Of a DNA stretch of 64,000 nucleotides, positions 16,890-26,380 are shown one piece after another. The position numbers were made by a program, and so were the translations under genes. The stretch is from Alphaproteobacteria bacterium (GTDB lineage Bacteria; Pseudomonadota; Alphaproteobacteria; Rhodobacterales; Rhodobacteraceae). Position 1 is the stretch's first letter; every line of letters begins with the position of its first letter. Under the pieces are notes generated by a model, which was given only the letters and a program-made list of their open reading frames with translations, was not told the origin of the DNA and did no database searches. Where the stretch lies: positions 1-64,000 of the forward strand of contig JASBSZ010000029.1 in assembly GCA_030148665.1 (NCBI GenBank). Reading direction: 5' to 3'.

Positions 16890-18115
16890 TTGATACGCTG
16901 CGCATATTCGCCCCCCTGGCCTGGCGTAACCTGTGGCGCAACCCGCGCCGCACGTTGATCACGCTGATCGTGGTGTCGGTCGGGCTGTGGTCGGTACTGG
17001 CCTTCAATTCCTTTCTCGAGGCCTGGACCCAGGCCAGCAAGGACACGACGCTGAAACTGTTGCTGGGGCAGGGGCAGATCCATGCGCCGGGCTACATGGA
17101 CGACCCCGGCGTGGAAAAGCTGATGCCGCCGCCGGATGCGACGCTACGCGCAGCGCTGGATGATCCGCGCATCGCGTCATGGGCGATGCGACTGGTCGTG
17201 CCCGCTGTCGTGCAAAGCGAATACAAGACCCTGCCCGTCATGGTGGTCGGGGTCGATCCGAAATCCGAGCGCAAGGTTTCCTCGATTCCGGGCAAGGTTG
17301 TTGCAGGGCGGTATCTGTCCGGTCCGCGCGACGATGGCGTGGTCATCGGGCAGCACCTGGCGGACCGCCTGAAAACCGGGCTGGGCCGAAGGGTGATCCT
17401 GATGTCACAGGGTGCTGACGGCAAGCTGGCGCAGCAGTCCTTTGACATTGTCGGTCTTTATGATGCCGACCAGCAGACCGAGGACTATTATGTCTTTACC
17501 GGGCGCAAGGCAGAACAGGAATTTCTCGGCCTGTCCGGTCAGATTGCCGAGATCGTCTTTACCATACCGCGCGAGGCCGATCTTGCCCCGGTCATCGCTG
17601 ATCTGCAAAAGGCGGCACCTGCCCTGGATGTGCGGTCGTGGAAGAAACTGTCGCCATTTCTCGCGGCGACAAATGCGTTCATGGGCGGGTTCATCTATAT
17701 CTGGCTGGCGGTGGTGTTTACCCTGATGGCCATTGGTATCGTCAACACGCAGCTGATGGCCGTTTTCGAGCGCACCCATGAATTCGGACTGTTGCAGGCC
17801 CTGGGCATGAAACCGCGGCTGATCCTGATCATGGTGACGATGGAATCGACCCTGCTGATCGGTCTTGGCGTGGTCGTGGGCGCCATCATCGCGGCGGCAA
17901 CGATCTGGGCTGCGCGCGACGGGATCGACCTGTCGGCCTTTGCCAAGGGGCTGGAGCTGGTGCAGGGCGGGCAGATCCTGTTTCCGAAATTCGACGGGCG
18001 GGCCTTTTTCGAATTCTCGCTGGCGATCTGGCTGCTCGGAATCGCGGTGGCGTTGTGGCCGGCATGGCGGGCCTCGCGCGCAAGCCCGGTCGAGGTCATG
18101 CGGCAGACGACCTAG
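16886..18115 (+). CDS. ABC transporter permease (FtsX/LolC type), second of two
   Basis: This 409-residue permease is homologous in layout to the preceding gene: AWRNLWRNPRRTLITLIVVS at the start, a periplasmic domain, and three membrane segments at the end (FIYIWLAVVFTLMAIGIV; TLLIGLGVVVGAIIAAATIW; FEFSLAIWLLGIAVALWPAW). The two probably form a heterodimeric channel like LolC/LolE. Its ATG overlaps the upstream stop by four bases. The ATPase gene follows after 11 bases. Confidence 0.9.
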   Translation: MIDTLRIFAPLAWRNLWRNPRRTLITLIVVSVGLWSVLAFNSFLEAWTQASKDTTLKLLLGQGQIHAPGYMDDPGVEKLMPPPDATLRAALDDPRIASWAMRLVVPAVVQSEYKTLPVMVVGVDPKSERKVSSIPGKVVAGRYLSGPRDDGVVIGQHLADRLKTGLGRRVILMSQGADGKLAQQSFDIVGLYDADQQTEDYYVFTGRKAEQEFLGLSGQIAEIVFTIPREADLAPVIADLQKAAPALDVRSWKKLSPFLAATNAFMGGFIYIWLAVVFTLMAIGIVNTQLMAVFERTHEFGLLQALGMKPRLILIMVTMESTLLIGLGVVVGAIIAAATIWAARDGIDLSAFAKGLELVQGGQILFPKFDGRAFFEFSLAIWLLGIAVALWPAWRASRASPVEVMRQTT

Positions 18116-18126
18116 AAAGGATGCAG

Positions 18127-18819
18127 ATGATGACAGAACCGATCGTGAGTTGCAGGGGCGTCAACAAGATCTTTGGAAGTGGCGAGTTGCAGGTCCATGC
18201 CCTTCGCGATGTCGATCTGGACATCATGCCCGGAGATTTCGCAACCCTTGCCGGGCCCAGCGGGTCGGGCAAGACGACGCTTCTGAACATGGTCGGGGCG
18301 CTGGATACGCCAACCTCGGGCGAGGTAGTGATCGACGGGCAGTCGCTGCGCGGAATGGGGAAATCGGAATTGTCGGATCTGCGCCTGAACAAGGTCGGTT
18401 TCGTCTTTCAGGCCTACAATCTGGTTCCGGTGTTGTCGGCACGTGAAAATATCGAATTCGTCCTTGAACTCCATGGCATGCCTTCTGCCGAACGGCGTGA
18501 TAGGGCGCGTGAAATCCTGCGCGAGGTCGGGCTCGAGGGGCTCGAGAACCGTCGCCCTGCCCAGCTTTCGGGTGGGCAGCAGCAGCGCGTCGCCGTGGCC
18601 CGCGCCCTGGTTGCGCGTCCCAGCATCGTGCTGGCGGATGAGCCAACCGCGAATCTGGACTCGAAAACCACGGAAGAGCTGGTTCAGCTGATGTATCGTC
18701 TGAACCGCGAGTTCGGGACGACATTCGTGATCGGCACCCACGACCCCCGGGTGATGGAACACAGCAAGCGACATATCGAGTTGCTGGATGGGAGGATCGC
18801 AAGCGATGAACGGAGTTAA
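18127..18819 (+). CDS. ABC transporter ATPase (LolD/MacB type)
   Basis: This 230-residue ATPase has Walker [10 protein letters not shown], signature [15 protein letters not shown], Walker [17 protein letters not shown] and the switch His in [11 protein letters not shown]. Its closest relatives in organisation are LolD/MacB ATPases. The start is ATG 18127 or 18130: AAAGG at 18116-18120 is correctly spaced for these but not for the ATG at 18121. It overlaps the downstream barrel gene by 14 bases, tying that protein to the transporter. Confidence 0.92.
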   Translation: MMTEPIVSCRGVNKIFGSGELQVHALRDVDLDIMPGDFATLAGPSGSGKTTLLNMVGALDTPTSGEVVIDGQSLRGMGKSELSDLRLNKVGFVFQAYNLVPVLSARENIEFVLELHGMPSAERRDRAREILREVGLEGLENRRPAQLSGGQQQRVAVARALVARPSIVLADEPTANLDSKTTEELVQLMYRLNREFGTTFVIGTHDPRVMEHSKRHIELLDGRIASDERS

Positions 18820-20080
18820 CCGAGGCAAGGCGGTGGTCGCCGGGCGCATGCGCAAGGCATGGCTGGTGGCGCTTTTGGTCGCGGCGATCATGCCCGGCCC
18901 TGTTGCGGCCGATGGGCTGCGGTTGCGGACCGAGCTTTCTTCAGGTCGGGCATGGGCAACCGCAACCAGCCTGGACGCGGCGCTGGGCTATGCCTCGCAC
19001 CAGGCGACTGGTGCCGGGGTGCGACTGATCCATGAAAAGACCCTGGGTGATTTCAGGATCGAACTGCAAGGCGTGATCACGGCCCGGCGCGGAAGCGATG
19101 TGGGCTATCGCACGGCCCTGGCGGCCAGTTTTCCGCCCGTGCCGCCCGCGACGCTGTTCGACCTCGGCCAGACCTGGCGGCAGGACGCGACAACCCTGAT
19201 CGCGGGCAGGATCGACCGCCTGTCTCTGGGTTATGCAGGGCCGAACCTGGTGCTGCGCATCGGCAGGCAGGCCATTACCTGGGGCAGCGGCATCGTGTTC
19301 CACCCGGCCGACATCGTGGCGCCATTTCCGCCGGATGCGGTGGATACCACTTACAAGCCAGGGGCAGACATGATCTATGCCCAGTACCTGTTTGACAGCG
19401 GGGCCGATATTCAGGCCATTGCCCTGCCGCGACCGCTGGTGCCCGGTGGTCCGGTGGCGTTTGCCAATTCGACCTATGCCGTGCGCGGCAAGACGTTGGT
19501 GGGCGCGCTGGATCTGTCGGCCATGTTTGCCCGCGACCGGGGCGACAGTGCCGGCAGCGTGGGGTTGGCGGGTGCGCTGGGTGGTGCCAGCTGGAACGCC
19601 CAGTACATCGGCTGGAAACTGGCCGGCGGGGCCGGGCGACCAAGCTGGCTGGTCAACATTTCCAGTTTCGGCACGCTGGCGGGGCGAAACATGTCATGGT
19701 TTGCCGAAATCTATCACAACGGTTTCGGGGTCGCCCCGGGGGTGCCGTTATCCCTGTTGCCGGCGGACCTGCTCAAGCGCAGCGCGACCGGCCAGGTCTT
19801 TGTCATGGGGCGGGATTTCGCGGCGCTGGGCGGGCGGGTCGAGCTGAACCCCGATCTGTCGGCATCCCCAACCGCGCTGTTCAGCCTGAATGACGGCAGC
19901 GTGCTGCTCAATCTGCGGTTCGATTATTCGCTGGGCGACAATACCGATATCCTGTTCGCTGCGAGCCGACCATTTGGCCGCAACGGCAGCGAATTCGGAG
20001 GGCGCGAGACCGCGCCCGGCTCGGGGATTTACGCCCGCCCGGCAACCCGGTTGACGGTGAAACTGGTGCGCTATTTCTGA
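18806..20080 (+). CDS. Outer-membrane beta-barrel-like protein of the ABC/LolA-like operon
   Basis: The 424-residue protein has a signal peptide (about residues 15-36, WLVALLVAAIMPGPVAADG) and many alternating short amphipathic strands, and it ends in VRYF with the terminal aromatic residue typical of outer-membrane barrels. A central stretch LVLRIGRQAITWGSGIVFHP resembles a motif of DUF1302-type envelope proteins, but I cannot assign a family. It is the fifth gene of the operon, overlapping the ATPase, so it is a candidate outer-membrane acceptor or exit for whatever the LolA-like protein carries. Function unknown. Confidence 0.72.
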   Translation: MNGVNRGKAVVAGRMRKAWLVALLVAAIMPGPVAADGLRLRTELSSGRAWATATSLDAALGYASHQATGAGVRLIHEKTLGDFRIELQGVITARRGSDVGYRTALAASFPPVPPATLFDLGQTWRQDATTLIAGRIDRLSLGYAGPNLVLRIGRQAITWGSGIVFHPADIVAPFPPDAVDTTYKPGADMIYAQYLFDSGADIQAIALPRPLVPGGPVAFANSTYAVRGKTLVGALDLSAMFARDRGDSAGSVGLAGALGGASWNAQYIGWKLAGGAGRPSWLVNISSFGTLAGRNMSWFAEIYHNGFGVAPGVPLSLLPADLLKRSATGQVFVMGRDFAALGGRVELNPDLSASPTALFSLNDGSVLLNLRFDYSLGDNTDILFAASRPFGRNGSEFGGRETAPGSGIYARPATRLTVKLVRYF

Positions 20081-20145
20081 TGCCCTTTCTCGGGGCCTGC
20101 ACGCATGCTATTCTGTATACTGAGCAGCAGGAACGATGTCGGCAC

Positions 20146-20457
20146 ATGAAAACAGCGGTTCTTTCCAGCCTTGTTCTGGTCACGATGGCAGGTTCGGCGC
20201 CCGCCAGCGACCTGATACGCAAGGCCTGCCTGAAATCCGCCCGCCCTGCGGTCACCGTTCGGCTGTGCGCCTGCATCCAGCAGGTCGCCAATCAGCGTCT
20301 CGAACCCCGTGACCAGCGTCTGGCGGCCAGTTTTTTCCGAAACCCGCAAAAGGCCCAGCGGATTCGCCAGTCGGACAACGCGCGCCATGCGGTATTCTGG
20401 CAGCGTTATCGGCAATGGGGAGAAGCCGCCGAAAAGGCCTGCAGCGGGCGCGAGTGA
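20146..20457 (+). CDS. Small secreted four-cysteine protein, function unknown
   Basis: The 103-residue protein has a signal peptide (MKTAVLSSLVLVTMAGSAPAS). A helical domain follows with four cysteines (RKACLKS, RLCACIQ, EKACSG) and the conserved stretch RLAASFFRNPQKAQRIRQSDN. Similar small proteins are common in Rhodobacterales and, as I recall, are often labelled 'arginine transporter', which this sequence does not support: it has a single hydrophobic stretch, the signal peptide. The ATG at 20146 was chosen because the signal peptide begins there. It stands alone, 65 bases after the barrel gene. Confidence 0.7.
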   Translation: MKTAVLSSLVLVTMAGSAPASDLIRKACLKSARPAVTVRLCACIQQVANQRLEPRDQRLAASFFRNPQKAQRIRQSDNARHAVFWQRYRQWGEAAEKACSGRE

Positions 20458-20500
20458 TCAATCACGCGTACTGGCCACGGCCGGTCACCTGACAGGAACA

Positions 20501-20535
20501 CGCAAAAACGGCCCTGCACCTGTCGGGCGGGCCGT
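20501..20535 (-). terminator. Terminator of rpmB
   Basis: Read on the minus strand, ACGGCCC (20535-20529) pairs with GGGCCGT (20514-20508), followed by TTTTT. It ends 27 bases after the rpmB stop. Confidence 0.75.
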
Positions 20536-20562
20536 TGCAATCTGCCTTGGCAAGCCGGGGGT

Positions 20563-20853
20563 TCAGGCCGCGGCCGCTTGCGCCTTGATGATCTCTTTCT
20601 TCACCTTCAGCGCTTTTTCGGACAGCTCGCTGTCCTTGGCCTTGATCAGAAAGGCGTCCAGCCCGCCGCGGTGATCGACGGTGCGCAGCGCTGCGGCCGA
20701 GATGCGGAACTTGAACGAGCGGCCCAGAACCTCGGACTGAAGGGTCACTTCGTTCAGGTTGGGCAGAAAGCGGCGCTTGTTCTTGTTGTTGGCGTGGCTG
20801 ACATTGTTGCCAACCATCACGCCCTTACCAGTCAGTTCACAACGGCGAGACAT
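20563..20853 (-). CDS. rpmB: 50S ribosomal protein L28
   Basis: L28 is a protein of the large ribosomal subunit. The 96-residue protein starts [20 protein letters not shown] and continues [15 protein letters not shown], with an Ala-rich C terminus typical of alphaproteobacterial L28. The in-frame ATG at 20934 would add 27 residues not found in the family, so the ATG at 20853 is used. It is monocistronic, ends in a T-rich terminator and is divergent from aroA. Confidence 0.97.
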   Translation of the reverse strand: MSRRCELTGKGVMVGNNVSHANNKNKRRFLPNLNEVTLQSEVLGRSFKFRISAAALRTVDHRGGLDAFLIKAKDSELSEKALKVKKEIIKAQAAAA

Positions 20854-21072
20854 GTTCAGGGTCCTTGGGTTACGGCTTGCGGTTGCGCCGCGCGCGCGGC
20901 ACAGCGGAAATTCGAGACGCCTCTTTAGGGGCATGCGCAGTTGGCGTCAAGGGATTCGCGCGCATCCCCTGGCAAAACCGCCGCAAAGCGCGGACATGTC
21001 GGGAAAATGTCGAGTGGATTCCCCTTTCCCCACCCTTTATAGCATTGCCAGAACAAAGCACAGGAAAAGATC

Positions 21073-22425
21073 ATGTCAGCCCACGGCACCCCGATTCCCA
21101 TGACATCGCGTCGCGCAGCACCGCTGAAAGGCGTGGCGCAGATCCCGGGGGACAAGTCGATCAGCCACCGGTCGCTGATTCTCGGTGCGCTCAGCGTCGG
21201 GGAAACGCGGATCACTGGCCTGCTGGAAGGCCAGGACGTGCTGGATACCGCCAGGGCCATGGCCGCCTTCGGTGCCGAGGTCGAGCGTCTGGGCGAGGGC
21301 GAATGGCGCGTGCATGGTGTTGGTGTCGGTGGTTTTGCCGAACCCGAGGATGTGATTGATTGCGGCAATGCGGGCACCGGCGTGCGGTTGATCATGGGGG
21401 CGATGGCCACGACACCGATCAACGCGACGTTTACGGGCGATGCAAGCCTGCGCTCGCGCCCCATGGGCCGGATCACCGACCCGCTGGCGCTGTTCGGCGC
21501 GCGCGCTTATGGGCGCAGCGGCGGTCGGCTGCCGCTGACGCTGGTCGGCGCGCAGGATGCGGTGCCGGTGCGCTATGAAACCCCGGTGGCCTCGGCCCAG
21601 GTGAAATCGGCGGTGCTGCTGGCGGGGCTGAACGCGCCGGGGCAGACGGTGGTGATCGAAAAGACCCCGACGCGCGATCATACCGAACGCATGCTGGCGG
21701 GCTTTGGCGCCGAAATCACCACCGAGGTCACCGATCAGGGGCAGGTCATCACCCTGACGGGCCAGCCGGAACTGACCGGCCAGACCATCGCCGTGCCGCG
21801 CGACCCCAGCTCGGCCGCCTTTCCGGTTTGTGCGGCGCTGATCGTGCCTGACTCAGATGTGGTGGTGCCGGGAATAGGGCTGAACCCCACGCGCGCGGGG
21901 CTGTTCACGACCCTGCGCGAAATGGGTGCCGACCTGACCTATGAAAACGAACGTATCGAGGGGGGCGAGCCGGTCGCCGATCTGCATGCGCGTTTTTCGC
22001 CCGAGCTCAGGGGCATCACCGTGCCGCCCGAACGCGCGGCCAGCATGATCGACGAATACCCGATCCTGTCGGTCGTGGCCGCCTTTGCGCAGGGCGAAAC
22101 GATCATGCGCGGCATTCACGAGCTGCGCGTCAAGGAATCCGACCGCATCACGGCGATGGTCGAGGGGCTGCGCGCCAATGGTGTAAAGGTGGACGAGGAA
22201 GAGGACGGCATGGTCGTGCATGGTGGCGGCCCCGATGCCGTGCCGGGTGGTGCCACGGTCGCGACCCATCTGGACCACCGCATCGCCATGTCGTTCCTGT
22301 GCCTTGGCATGGCTGCGCAAAGGGCGGTGTCGATCGACGACGGCGGGCCGGTCGCAACCAGCTTTCCGGTGTTCGAGGGGTTGATGAGGGATCTCGGCGC
22401 GCAGATCGTGCGCCGGAACCGATAG
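21073..22425 (+). CDS. aroA: 3-phosphoshikimate 1-carboxyvinyltransferase (EPSP synthase)
   Basis: AroA joins phosphoenolpyruvate and shikimate-3-phosphate in the pathway to chorismate and aromatic amino acids. The 450-residue protein has [15 protein letters not shown] near the N terminus, [14 protein letters not shown] in the PEP-binding loop, and [20 protein letters not shown] and DHRIAMSF near the C terminus. Length and motifs fit the longer bacterial (class II-like) enzymes. It begins the aroA-membrane protein-cmk-rpsA run; trpF and trpB, using chorismate-derived metabolites, lie 4 kb downstream. Confidence 0.96.
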   Translation: MSAHGTPIPMTSRRAAPLKGVAQIPGDKSISHRSLILGALSVGETRITGLLEGQDVLDTARAMAAFGAEVERLGEGEWRVHGVGVGGFAEPEDVIDCGNAGTGVRLIMGAMATTPINATFTGDASLRSRPMGRITDPLALFGARAYGRSGGRLPLTLVGAQDAVPVRYETPVASAQVKSAVLLAGLNAPGQTVVIEKTPTRDHTERMLAGFGAEITTEVTDQGQVITLTGQPELTGQTIAVPRDPSSAAFPVCAALIVPDSDVVVPGIGLNPTRAGLFTTLREMGADLTYENERIEGGEPVADLHARFSPELRGITVPPERAASMIDEYPILSVVAAFAQGETIMRGIHELRVKESDRITAMVEGLRANGVKVDEEEDGMVVHGGGPDAVPGGATVATHLDHRIAMSFLCLGMAAQRAVSIDDGGPVATSFPVFEGLMRDLGAQIVRRNR

Positions 22426-22431
22426 GGGGAT

Positions 22432-22950
22432 ATGATGAAGCTGCTTTACTGGGCCGTGCTGGCCATCATGGCCGGGCTGTATGCCGTTCTGCTGTTGTCA
22501 ACCGAGCCCAGATTGGCCGCCTATACCGGCGGGTTGCCGCTGTTCGACCTGCGGCCGCTTGGCTATTCGCTGGCAGATGCGCGTGAATATCTGTCGGCGC
22601 TGCCGCGCGCCGGGCAAAGCTATTACCTGACGCGGTGGTTTGCGCTGGACATGACCTTTCTGATATTCCTGACCGTTTCCTTCATGTCAACGCTGTGGCA
22701 GCTCTACCGCCGCCCGGCACTGGCCTGGCGGGTGGCGATCATCGTCCTGCCCCTGCTTTATGGCGGGTTTGATGCGGCAGAAAACTTTCGTGTTGCCATT
22801 CTGGTGTCGGGCGGCGTTGACGGGCTGACGCAGGCCAATGTCGCGGCCGCCAGCCTGATGACGCAGGGCAAGTTCGTGGTGTTCTTTATCCTGGTGGTGA
22901 TGGTTGCCGTCGGCCTGCTGCGGCGCCTGCGCGGCAAGGCGGCGCGATGA
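22432..22950 (+). CDS. Four-helix inner-membrane protein, function unknown
   Basis: The 172-residue protein has about four membrane segments: residues about 3-23 ([17 protein letters not shown]), about 70-90 ([13 protein letters not shown]), about 100-120 ([12 protein letters not shown]) and about 145-163 ([15 protein letters not shown]). It lies between aroA (6-base gap) and cmk (ATGA overlap), so it is certainly part of that operon. I recognise no family. Confidence 0.78.
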   Translation: MMKLLYWAVLAIMAGLYAVLLLSTEPRLAAYTGGLPLFDLRPLGYSLADAREYLSALPRAGQSYYLTRWFALDMTFLIFLTVSFMSTLWQLYRRPALAWRVAIIVLPLLYGGFDAAENFRVAILVSGGVDGLTQANVAAASLMTQGKFVVFFILVVMVAVGLLRRLRGKAAR

Positions 22951-23567
22951 AATTCACTGTTGCCATCGACGGCCCGGCGGCGGCCGGCAAGGGCACCATT
23001 GCGCGCGCCGTGGCCGATCATTTCGGCTTTGCCCATCTCGACACCGGTCTTTTGTATCGCGCCACGGGCCGCAAGGTGCTGGCGGGGATGGATCCGGTCG
23101 AAGCGGCCGAAAGCCTGACGCCCGACGACCTGCGCGCCCCCGACCTGCGCAGCGCCGAAGTTGCCGCTGCCGCATCAAGAGTTGCCGCCATCCCCGAGCT
23201 GCGGGCGGCACTGGTCGATTTCCAGCGCCGTTTCGCCCGGCGCGAAGGCGGCGCGGTGCTGGACGGGCGCGACACCGGCACCGTGATCTGCCCCGAGGCC
23301 GAGGCCAAGCTGTATGTCACCGCATCCGACGAGGTGCGCGCCCGCCGCCGCTATGACGAGCTGCGCGCGAGCGGTGCCGAAACCACCCTTGACGAGGTGC
23401 TTGCCGATCTTCGCGCGCGCGATGCCCGCGATGCGGGGCGCGACGTGGCCCCCATGCGCCCGGCCGCTGATGCGCTCTTGCTAGATACGACGGATTTGTC
23501 TATAGACGCGGCTGTCGCCGAGGCGGTAGCGCATATAACAAAAAGAATCGGGCAGGGTCGGGACTAG
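22947..23567 (+). CDS. cmk: Cytidylate kinase
   Basis: Cmk phosphorylates CMP and dCMP for nucleotide recycling. The 206-residue protein begins with a P-loop, [19 protein letters not shown], then [16 protein letters not shown], and has [24 protein letters not shown]. It is slightly shorter than E. coli Cmk (227). The order cmk-rpsA is widely conserved. A plausible promoter for rpsA lies near its 3' end. Confidence 0.96.
   Translation: MKFTVAIDGPAAAGKGTIARAVADHFGFAHLDTGLLYRATGRKVLAGMDPVEAAESLTPDDLRAPDLRSAEVAAAASRVAAIPELRAALVDFQRRFARREGGAVLDGRDTGTVICPEAEAKLYVTASDEVRARRRYDELRASGAETTLDEVLADLRARDARDAGRDVAPMRPAADALLLDTTDLSIDAAVAEAVAHITKRIGQGRD
23478..23506 (+). promoter_or_regulatory. Putative rpsA promoter inside the end of cmk
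   Basis: TTGCTA (23478-23483), a 17-base spacer and TATAGA (23501-23506) make a good sigma-70-like promoter. The local sequence uses rarer A/T codons than the rest of cmk, as if constrained. It would give a leader of roughly 170 bases before rpsA. Confidence 0.5.
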
Positions 23568-23684
23568 CACCGGCCCTCTTTGGTTCTTGCCTGTTCGGGC
23601 TCCCATCTCTGACCCAACCAACCGAAAGACCGGTGGAGACAACCACCTGGCCCGCAAAACGAACTGAAAAGGATATCTGTTTAC

Positions 23685-25370
23685 ATGTCTGCAACTGCGA
23701 CCATGGAAGAATTCGAAAGCCTCCTGAACGAGAGCTTCGAACTGGACACCCCCCAGGAGGGGAGCGTCGTCAAAGGCACTGTCATCGCCATCGAAAACGG
23801 ACAGGCCATCATCGATATCGGCTACAAGATGGAAGGCCGTGTCGATCTGAAAGAATTTGCAAATCCCGGCGAGCCGCCCGAAATCGAGGTTGGCGATACC
23901 GTCGAGGTCTATCTTGAGCGCGTCGAGAACGCCCGTGGCGAGGCTGTCATCAGCCGCGACAAGGCCCGCCGCGAAGAGGCCTGGGACCGCCTTGAAAAAG
24001 CTGCCGCCAATGACGAGCGCGTCGAAGGCGCGATCTTTGGCCGGGTCAAGGGCGGGTTTACCGTCGATCTCGGCGGTGCCGTGGCCTTCCTGCCCGGCAG
24101 CCAGGTCGATGTGCGCCCCGTACGCGATGCGTCTGCCCTGATGGGCATCAAGCAGCCCTTCCAGATTCTGAAAATGGACCGCCGCCGTGGCAACATCGTT
24201 GTTTCCCGCCGCGCCATCCTGGAAGAAAGCCGTGCCGAACAGCGCGCCGAGATCGTCGGCAAGCTGAACGAAGGCGACGTCGTCGAAGGCGTGGTCAAGA
24301 ACATCACCGAATACGGCGCATTCGTCGATCTGGGTGGCGTGGACGGCCTGCTGCACGTCACCGACATGGCCTGGCGCCGCGTCAACCACCCTTCGGAAAT
24401 CGTGTCGATCGGCGAAACCATCAAGGTGCAGATCGTCAAGATCAACAAGGAAACCCTGCGCATCAGCCTGGGCCTCAAGCAGCTGCAGGAAGATCCCTGG
24501 ACCCATGTCGAGGAAAAATACGCGCTGGGCACTGTCCACAAGGGCCGCGTGACCAACATCACCGACTATGGCGCATTCGTCGAGCTGGAACCCGGCGTCG
24601 AGGGCCTTGTCCACGTCTCGGAAATGTCCTGGACCAAGAAAAACGTGCATCCGGGCAAGATCGTTTCCACCTCGCAAGAGGTTGACGTGATGATCCTGGA
24701 AATCGACACGGCCAAGCGCCGCGTCAGCCTTGGCCTGAAGCAGACCCAGGGCAACCAGTGGGAAAACTTCAAGAAGGCATTCCCCGTGGGCACCGAGGTC
24801 GAAGGCGAGGTCAAGAACATCACCGAATTCGGCCTGTTCATCGGCCTCGAAGGCGGTATCGACGGCATGGTTCACCTGTCCGATCTGGACTGGAATCGTT
24901 CCGGCGAGGAAGCCATGGAAGACTATCGCAAGGGCGATATCGTCAAGGCCGTGGTCACCGATGTCGACGTCGAAAAGGAACGCATCAGCCTGTCGATCAA
25001 GGCGCTGGAAGGCGACCCGTTTGCCGAGGCGACCTCGGGCGTCAAGCGTGGCGATGTGGTGACAGTCACCGTCACCAAGATCGAGGATGGTGGTATCGAG
25101 GTCGAATATGACGGCATGAAGAGCTTTATCCGTCGTTCGGACCTTTCGCGCGACCGTTCCGAGCAGCGTCCCGAGCGGTTCTCGGTTGGCGACAAGGTGG
25201 ACGCCCGCATCACCAATATCGACCGCAACTCGCGCCGTTTGGGTCTGTCGATCAAGGCCCGCGAGATCGCCGAGGAAAAAGAGGCCGTCAAGCAATACGG
25301 CTCGTCCGACTCGGGCGCCAGCCTGGGCGATATCCTGGGTGCCGCGCTCAAGAGCAAGGACAAGGCGTGA
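23685..25370 (+). CDS. rpsA: 30S ribosomal protein S1
   Basis: S1 brings mRNA to the 30S subunit. The 561-residue protein contains six S1 RNA-binding repeats; the clearest begin at VKGTVIAIENGQAIIDIG, VEGVVKNITEYGAFVDLG, HKGRVTNITDYGAFVELE and VEGEVKNITEFGLFIGLE. The start is the ATG at 23685 (MSATATMEEF). A short hairpin terminator follows the stop. Promoter-like sequence in cmk suggests partly independent expression. Confidence 0.97.
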   Translation: MSATATMEEFESLLNESFELDTPQEGSVVKGTVIAIENGQAIIDIGYKMEGRVDLKEFANPGEPPEIEVGDTVEVYLERVENARGEAVISRDKARREEAWDRLEKAAANDERVEGAIFGRVKGGFTVDLGGAVAFLPGSQVDVRPVRDASALMGIKQPFQILKMDRRRGNIVVSRRAILEESRAEQRAEIVGKLNEGDVVEGVVKNITEYGAFVDLGGVDGLLHVTDMAWRRVNHPSEIVSIGETIKVQIVKINKETLRISLGLKQLQEDPWTHVEEKYALGTVHKGRVTNITDYGAFVELEPGVEGLVHVSEMSWTKKNVHPGKIVSTSQEVDVMILEIDTAKRRVSLGLKQTQGNQWENFKKAFPVGTEVEGEVKNITEFGLFIGLEGGIDGMVHLSDLDWNRSGEEAMEDYRKGDIVKAVVTDVDVEKERISLSIKALEGDPFAEATSGVKRGDVVTVTVTKIEDGGIEVEYDGMKSFIRRSDLSRDRSEQRPERFSVGDKVDARITNIDRNSRRLGLSIKAREIAEEKEAVKQYGSSDSGASLGDILGAALKSKDKA

Positions 25371-25707
25371 CCCGGTAGCCGGGATCAGGACATGAATGAT
25401 ATCGCAGACGGCCCCCGCAGGGGCCGTTTCGCATTCACACGGGGCGCGTGAGGGTGGCGAATCACCTGCAAGGTAGATGTTCTGGCCTGCGATTCATCCG
25501 CAGACAGCGCCATCCGAAACGGCGGCCGGACGCATGCAGAATGAAAACAGACGTGCAAGCAGGGCGTTACAACCGAATTTCAACCAGCTTGGGGGTCATG
25601 CTCTATTCCCTGAGACGCGATTTTCTGCCAAACTCGAAACAATGTGTAATGTTGGGTTTCCGCCCCGCCCAATCCGGCGGGAAGCGCGCAATTCGGAGGG
25701 CAAATGC
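25371..25707. other. Intergenic stretch between rpsA and ihfB
   Basis: Besides the rpsA terminator at 25408-25427 and the ihfB ribosome binding site at 25695-25700, I see no convincing gene here. The short open frames lack ribosome binding sites and family features. Its middle (about 25560-25670) is less G+C-rich than the surroundings and probably holds the ihfB promoter. Confidence 0.5.
25408..25427 (+). terminator. Terminator after rpsA
   Basis: ACGGCCCC (25408-25415) pairs perfectly with GGGGCCGT (25420-25427) around CGCA, followed by TTCGCATTC. It lies 37 bases after the rpsA stop. Confidence 0.8.
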
Positions 25708-25989
25708 ATGATAAGATCAGAACTGGTCCAGAAAATTGCCGAGGAAAACCCGCATCTCTATCAACGAGATGTCGAACGTATCGTCTCGACGATCTTTGAC
25801 GAGATCATCGAGGCCATGGCCAATGGCAACCGGGTGGAACTGCGCGGCTTTGGCGCCTTTTCAGTAAAGAAGCGCGATGCGAGAGTGGGCCGAAACCCCC
25901 GAACCGGCGAATCGGTCGAGGTCGAAGAGAAATACGTGCCGTTCTTCAAGACCGGCAAACTGCTGCGGGATCGCCTGAACGGCGGTTGA
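25708..25989 (+). CDS. ihfB: Integration host factor subunit beta
   Basis: IhfB pairs with IhfA to form a sequence-preferring DNA-bending protein. The 93-residue protein reads [19 protein letters not shown] and contains [23 protein letters not shown], with the DNA-intercalating Pro in the GRNPRTG arm. GGAGGG at 25695-25700 is correctly placed for the ATG at 25708. IhfB following rpsA is conserved across Proteobacteria. Confidence 0.96.
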   Translation: MIRSELVQKIAEENPHLYQRDVERIVSTIFDEIIEAMANGNRVELRGFGAFSVKKRDARVGRNPRTGESVEVEEKYVPFFKTGKLLRDRLNGG

Positions 25990-26014
25990 CCCATCTACAT
26001 CGACAGAGGCCGCC

Positions 26015-26359
26015 ATGTTGCGCACCCTTCGCTATCTTTTCCTGGCCGTGGTCGGGATCGTTCTTGTCGTCGTGTCGCTGGCCAATCGCGATACGGTGAC
26101 CCTGCATGTCGTCCCTGACGAGCTGGCCCCCTTTCTGCCGCTTCCCAATGCCTATGAACTCCCGCTGTTTCTGGTGATCCTGGGGTCGATCATCGTCGGT
26201 CTGCTGATCGGCTTTGTTCTGGAATATATCCGCGAATACCGCCACCGGGCCGAGGCCGCCCGGCGCAAACGTGAAATCGGCAAGATGGAGCGTGAATTGC
26301 AGGGTCTGCGCGACAAGGCGGGCGAGGGCAAGGATGACGTTCTTGCCCTGCTCGAATGA
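26015..26359 (+). CDS. LapA-domain inner-membrane protein (DUF1049)
   Basis: The 114-residue protein has two membrane segments (about residues 4-24, YLFLAVVGIVLVVVSLAN, and about 46-70, LPLFLVILGSIIVGLLIGFVL) and a basic coiled-coil tail (EYRHRAEAARRKREIGKMERELQ). This is the LapA/YciS layout; in E. coli LapA works with LapB in controlling lipopolysaccharide synthesis. LapB is not next to it here. It sits between ihfB and trpF, the usual alphaproteobacterial order. Confidence 0.86.
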   Translation: MLRTLRYLFLAVVGIVLVVVSLANRDTVTLHVVPDELAPFLPLPNAYELPLFLVILGSIIVGLLIGFVLEYIREYRHRAEAARRKREIGKMERELQGLRDKAGEGKDDVLALLE

Positions 26360-26380
26360 TGTGCCTCTGACGGGATCGGT

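Noticed and set aside
23481-25295. Long minus-strand open frame opposite rpsA
   Set aside because: Antisense to S1. Its apparent internal repeats only mirror the S1 repeats.
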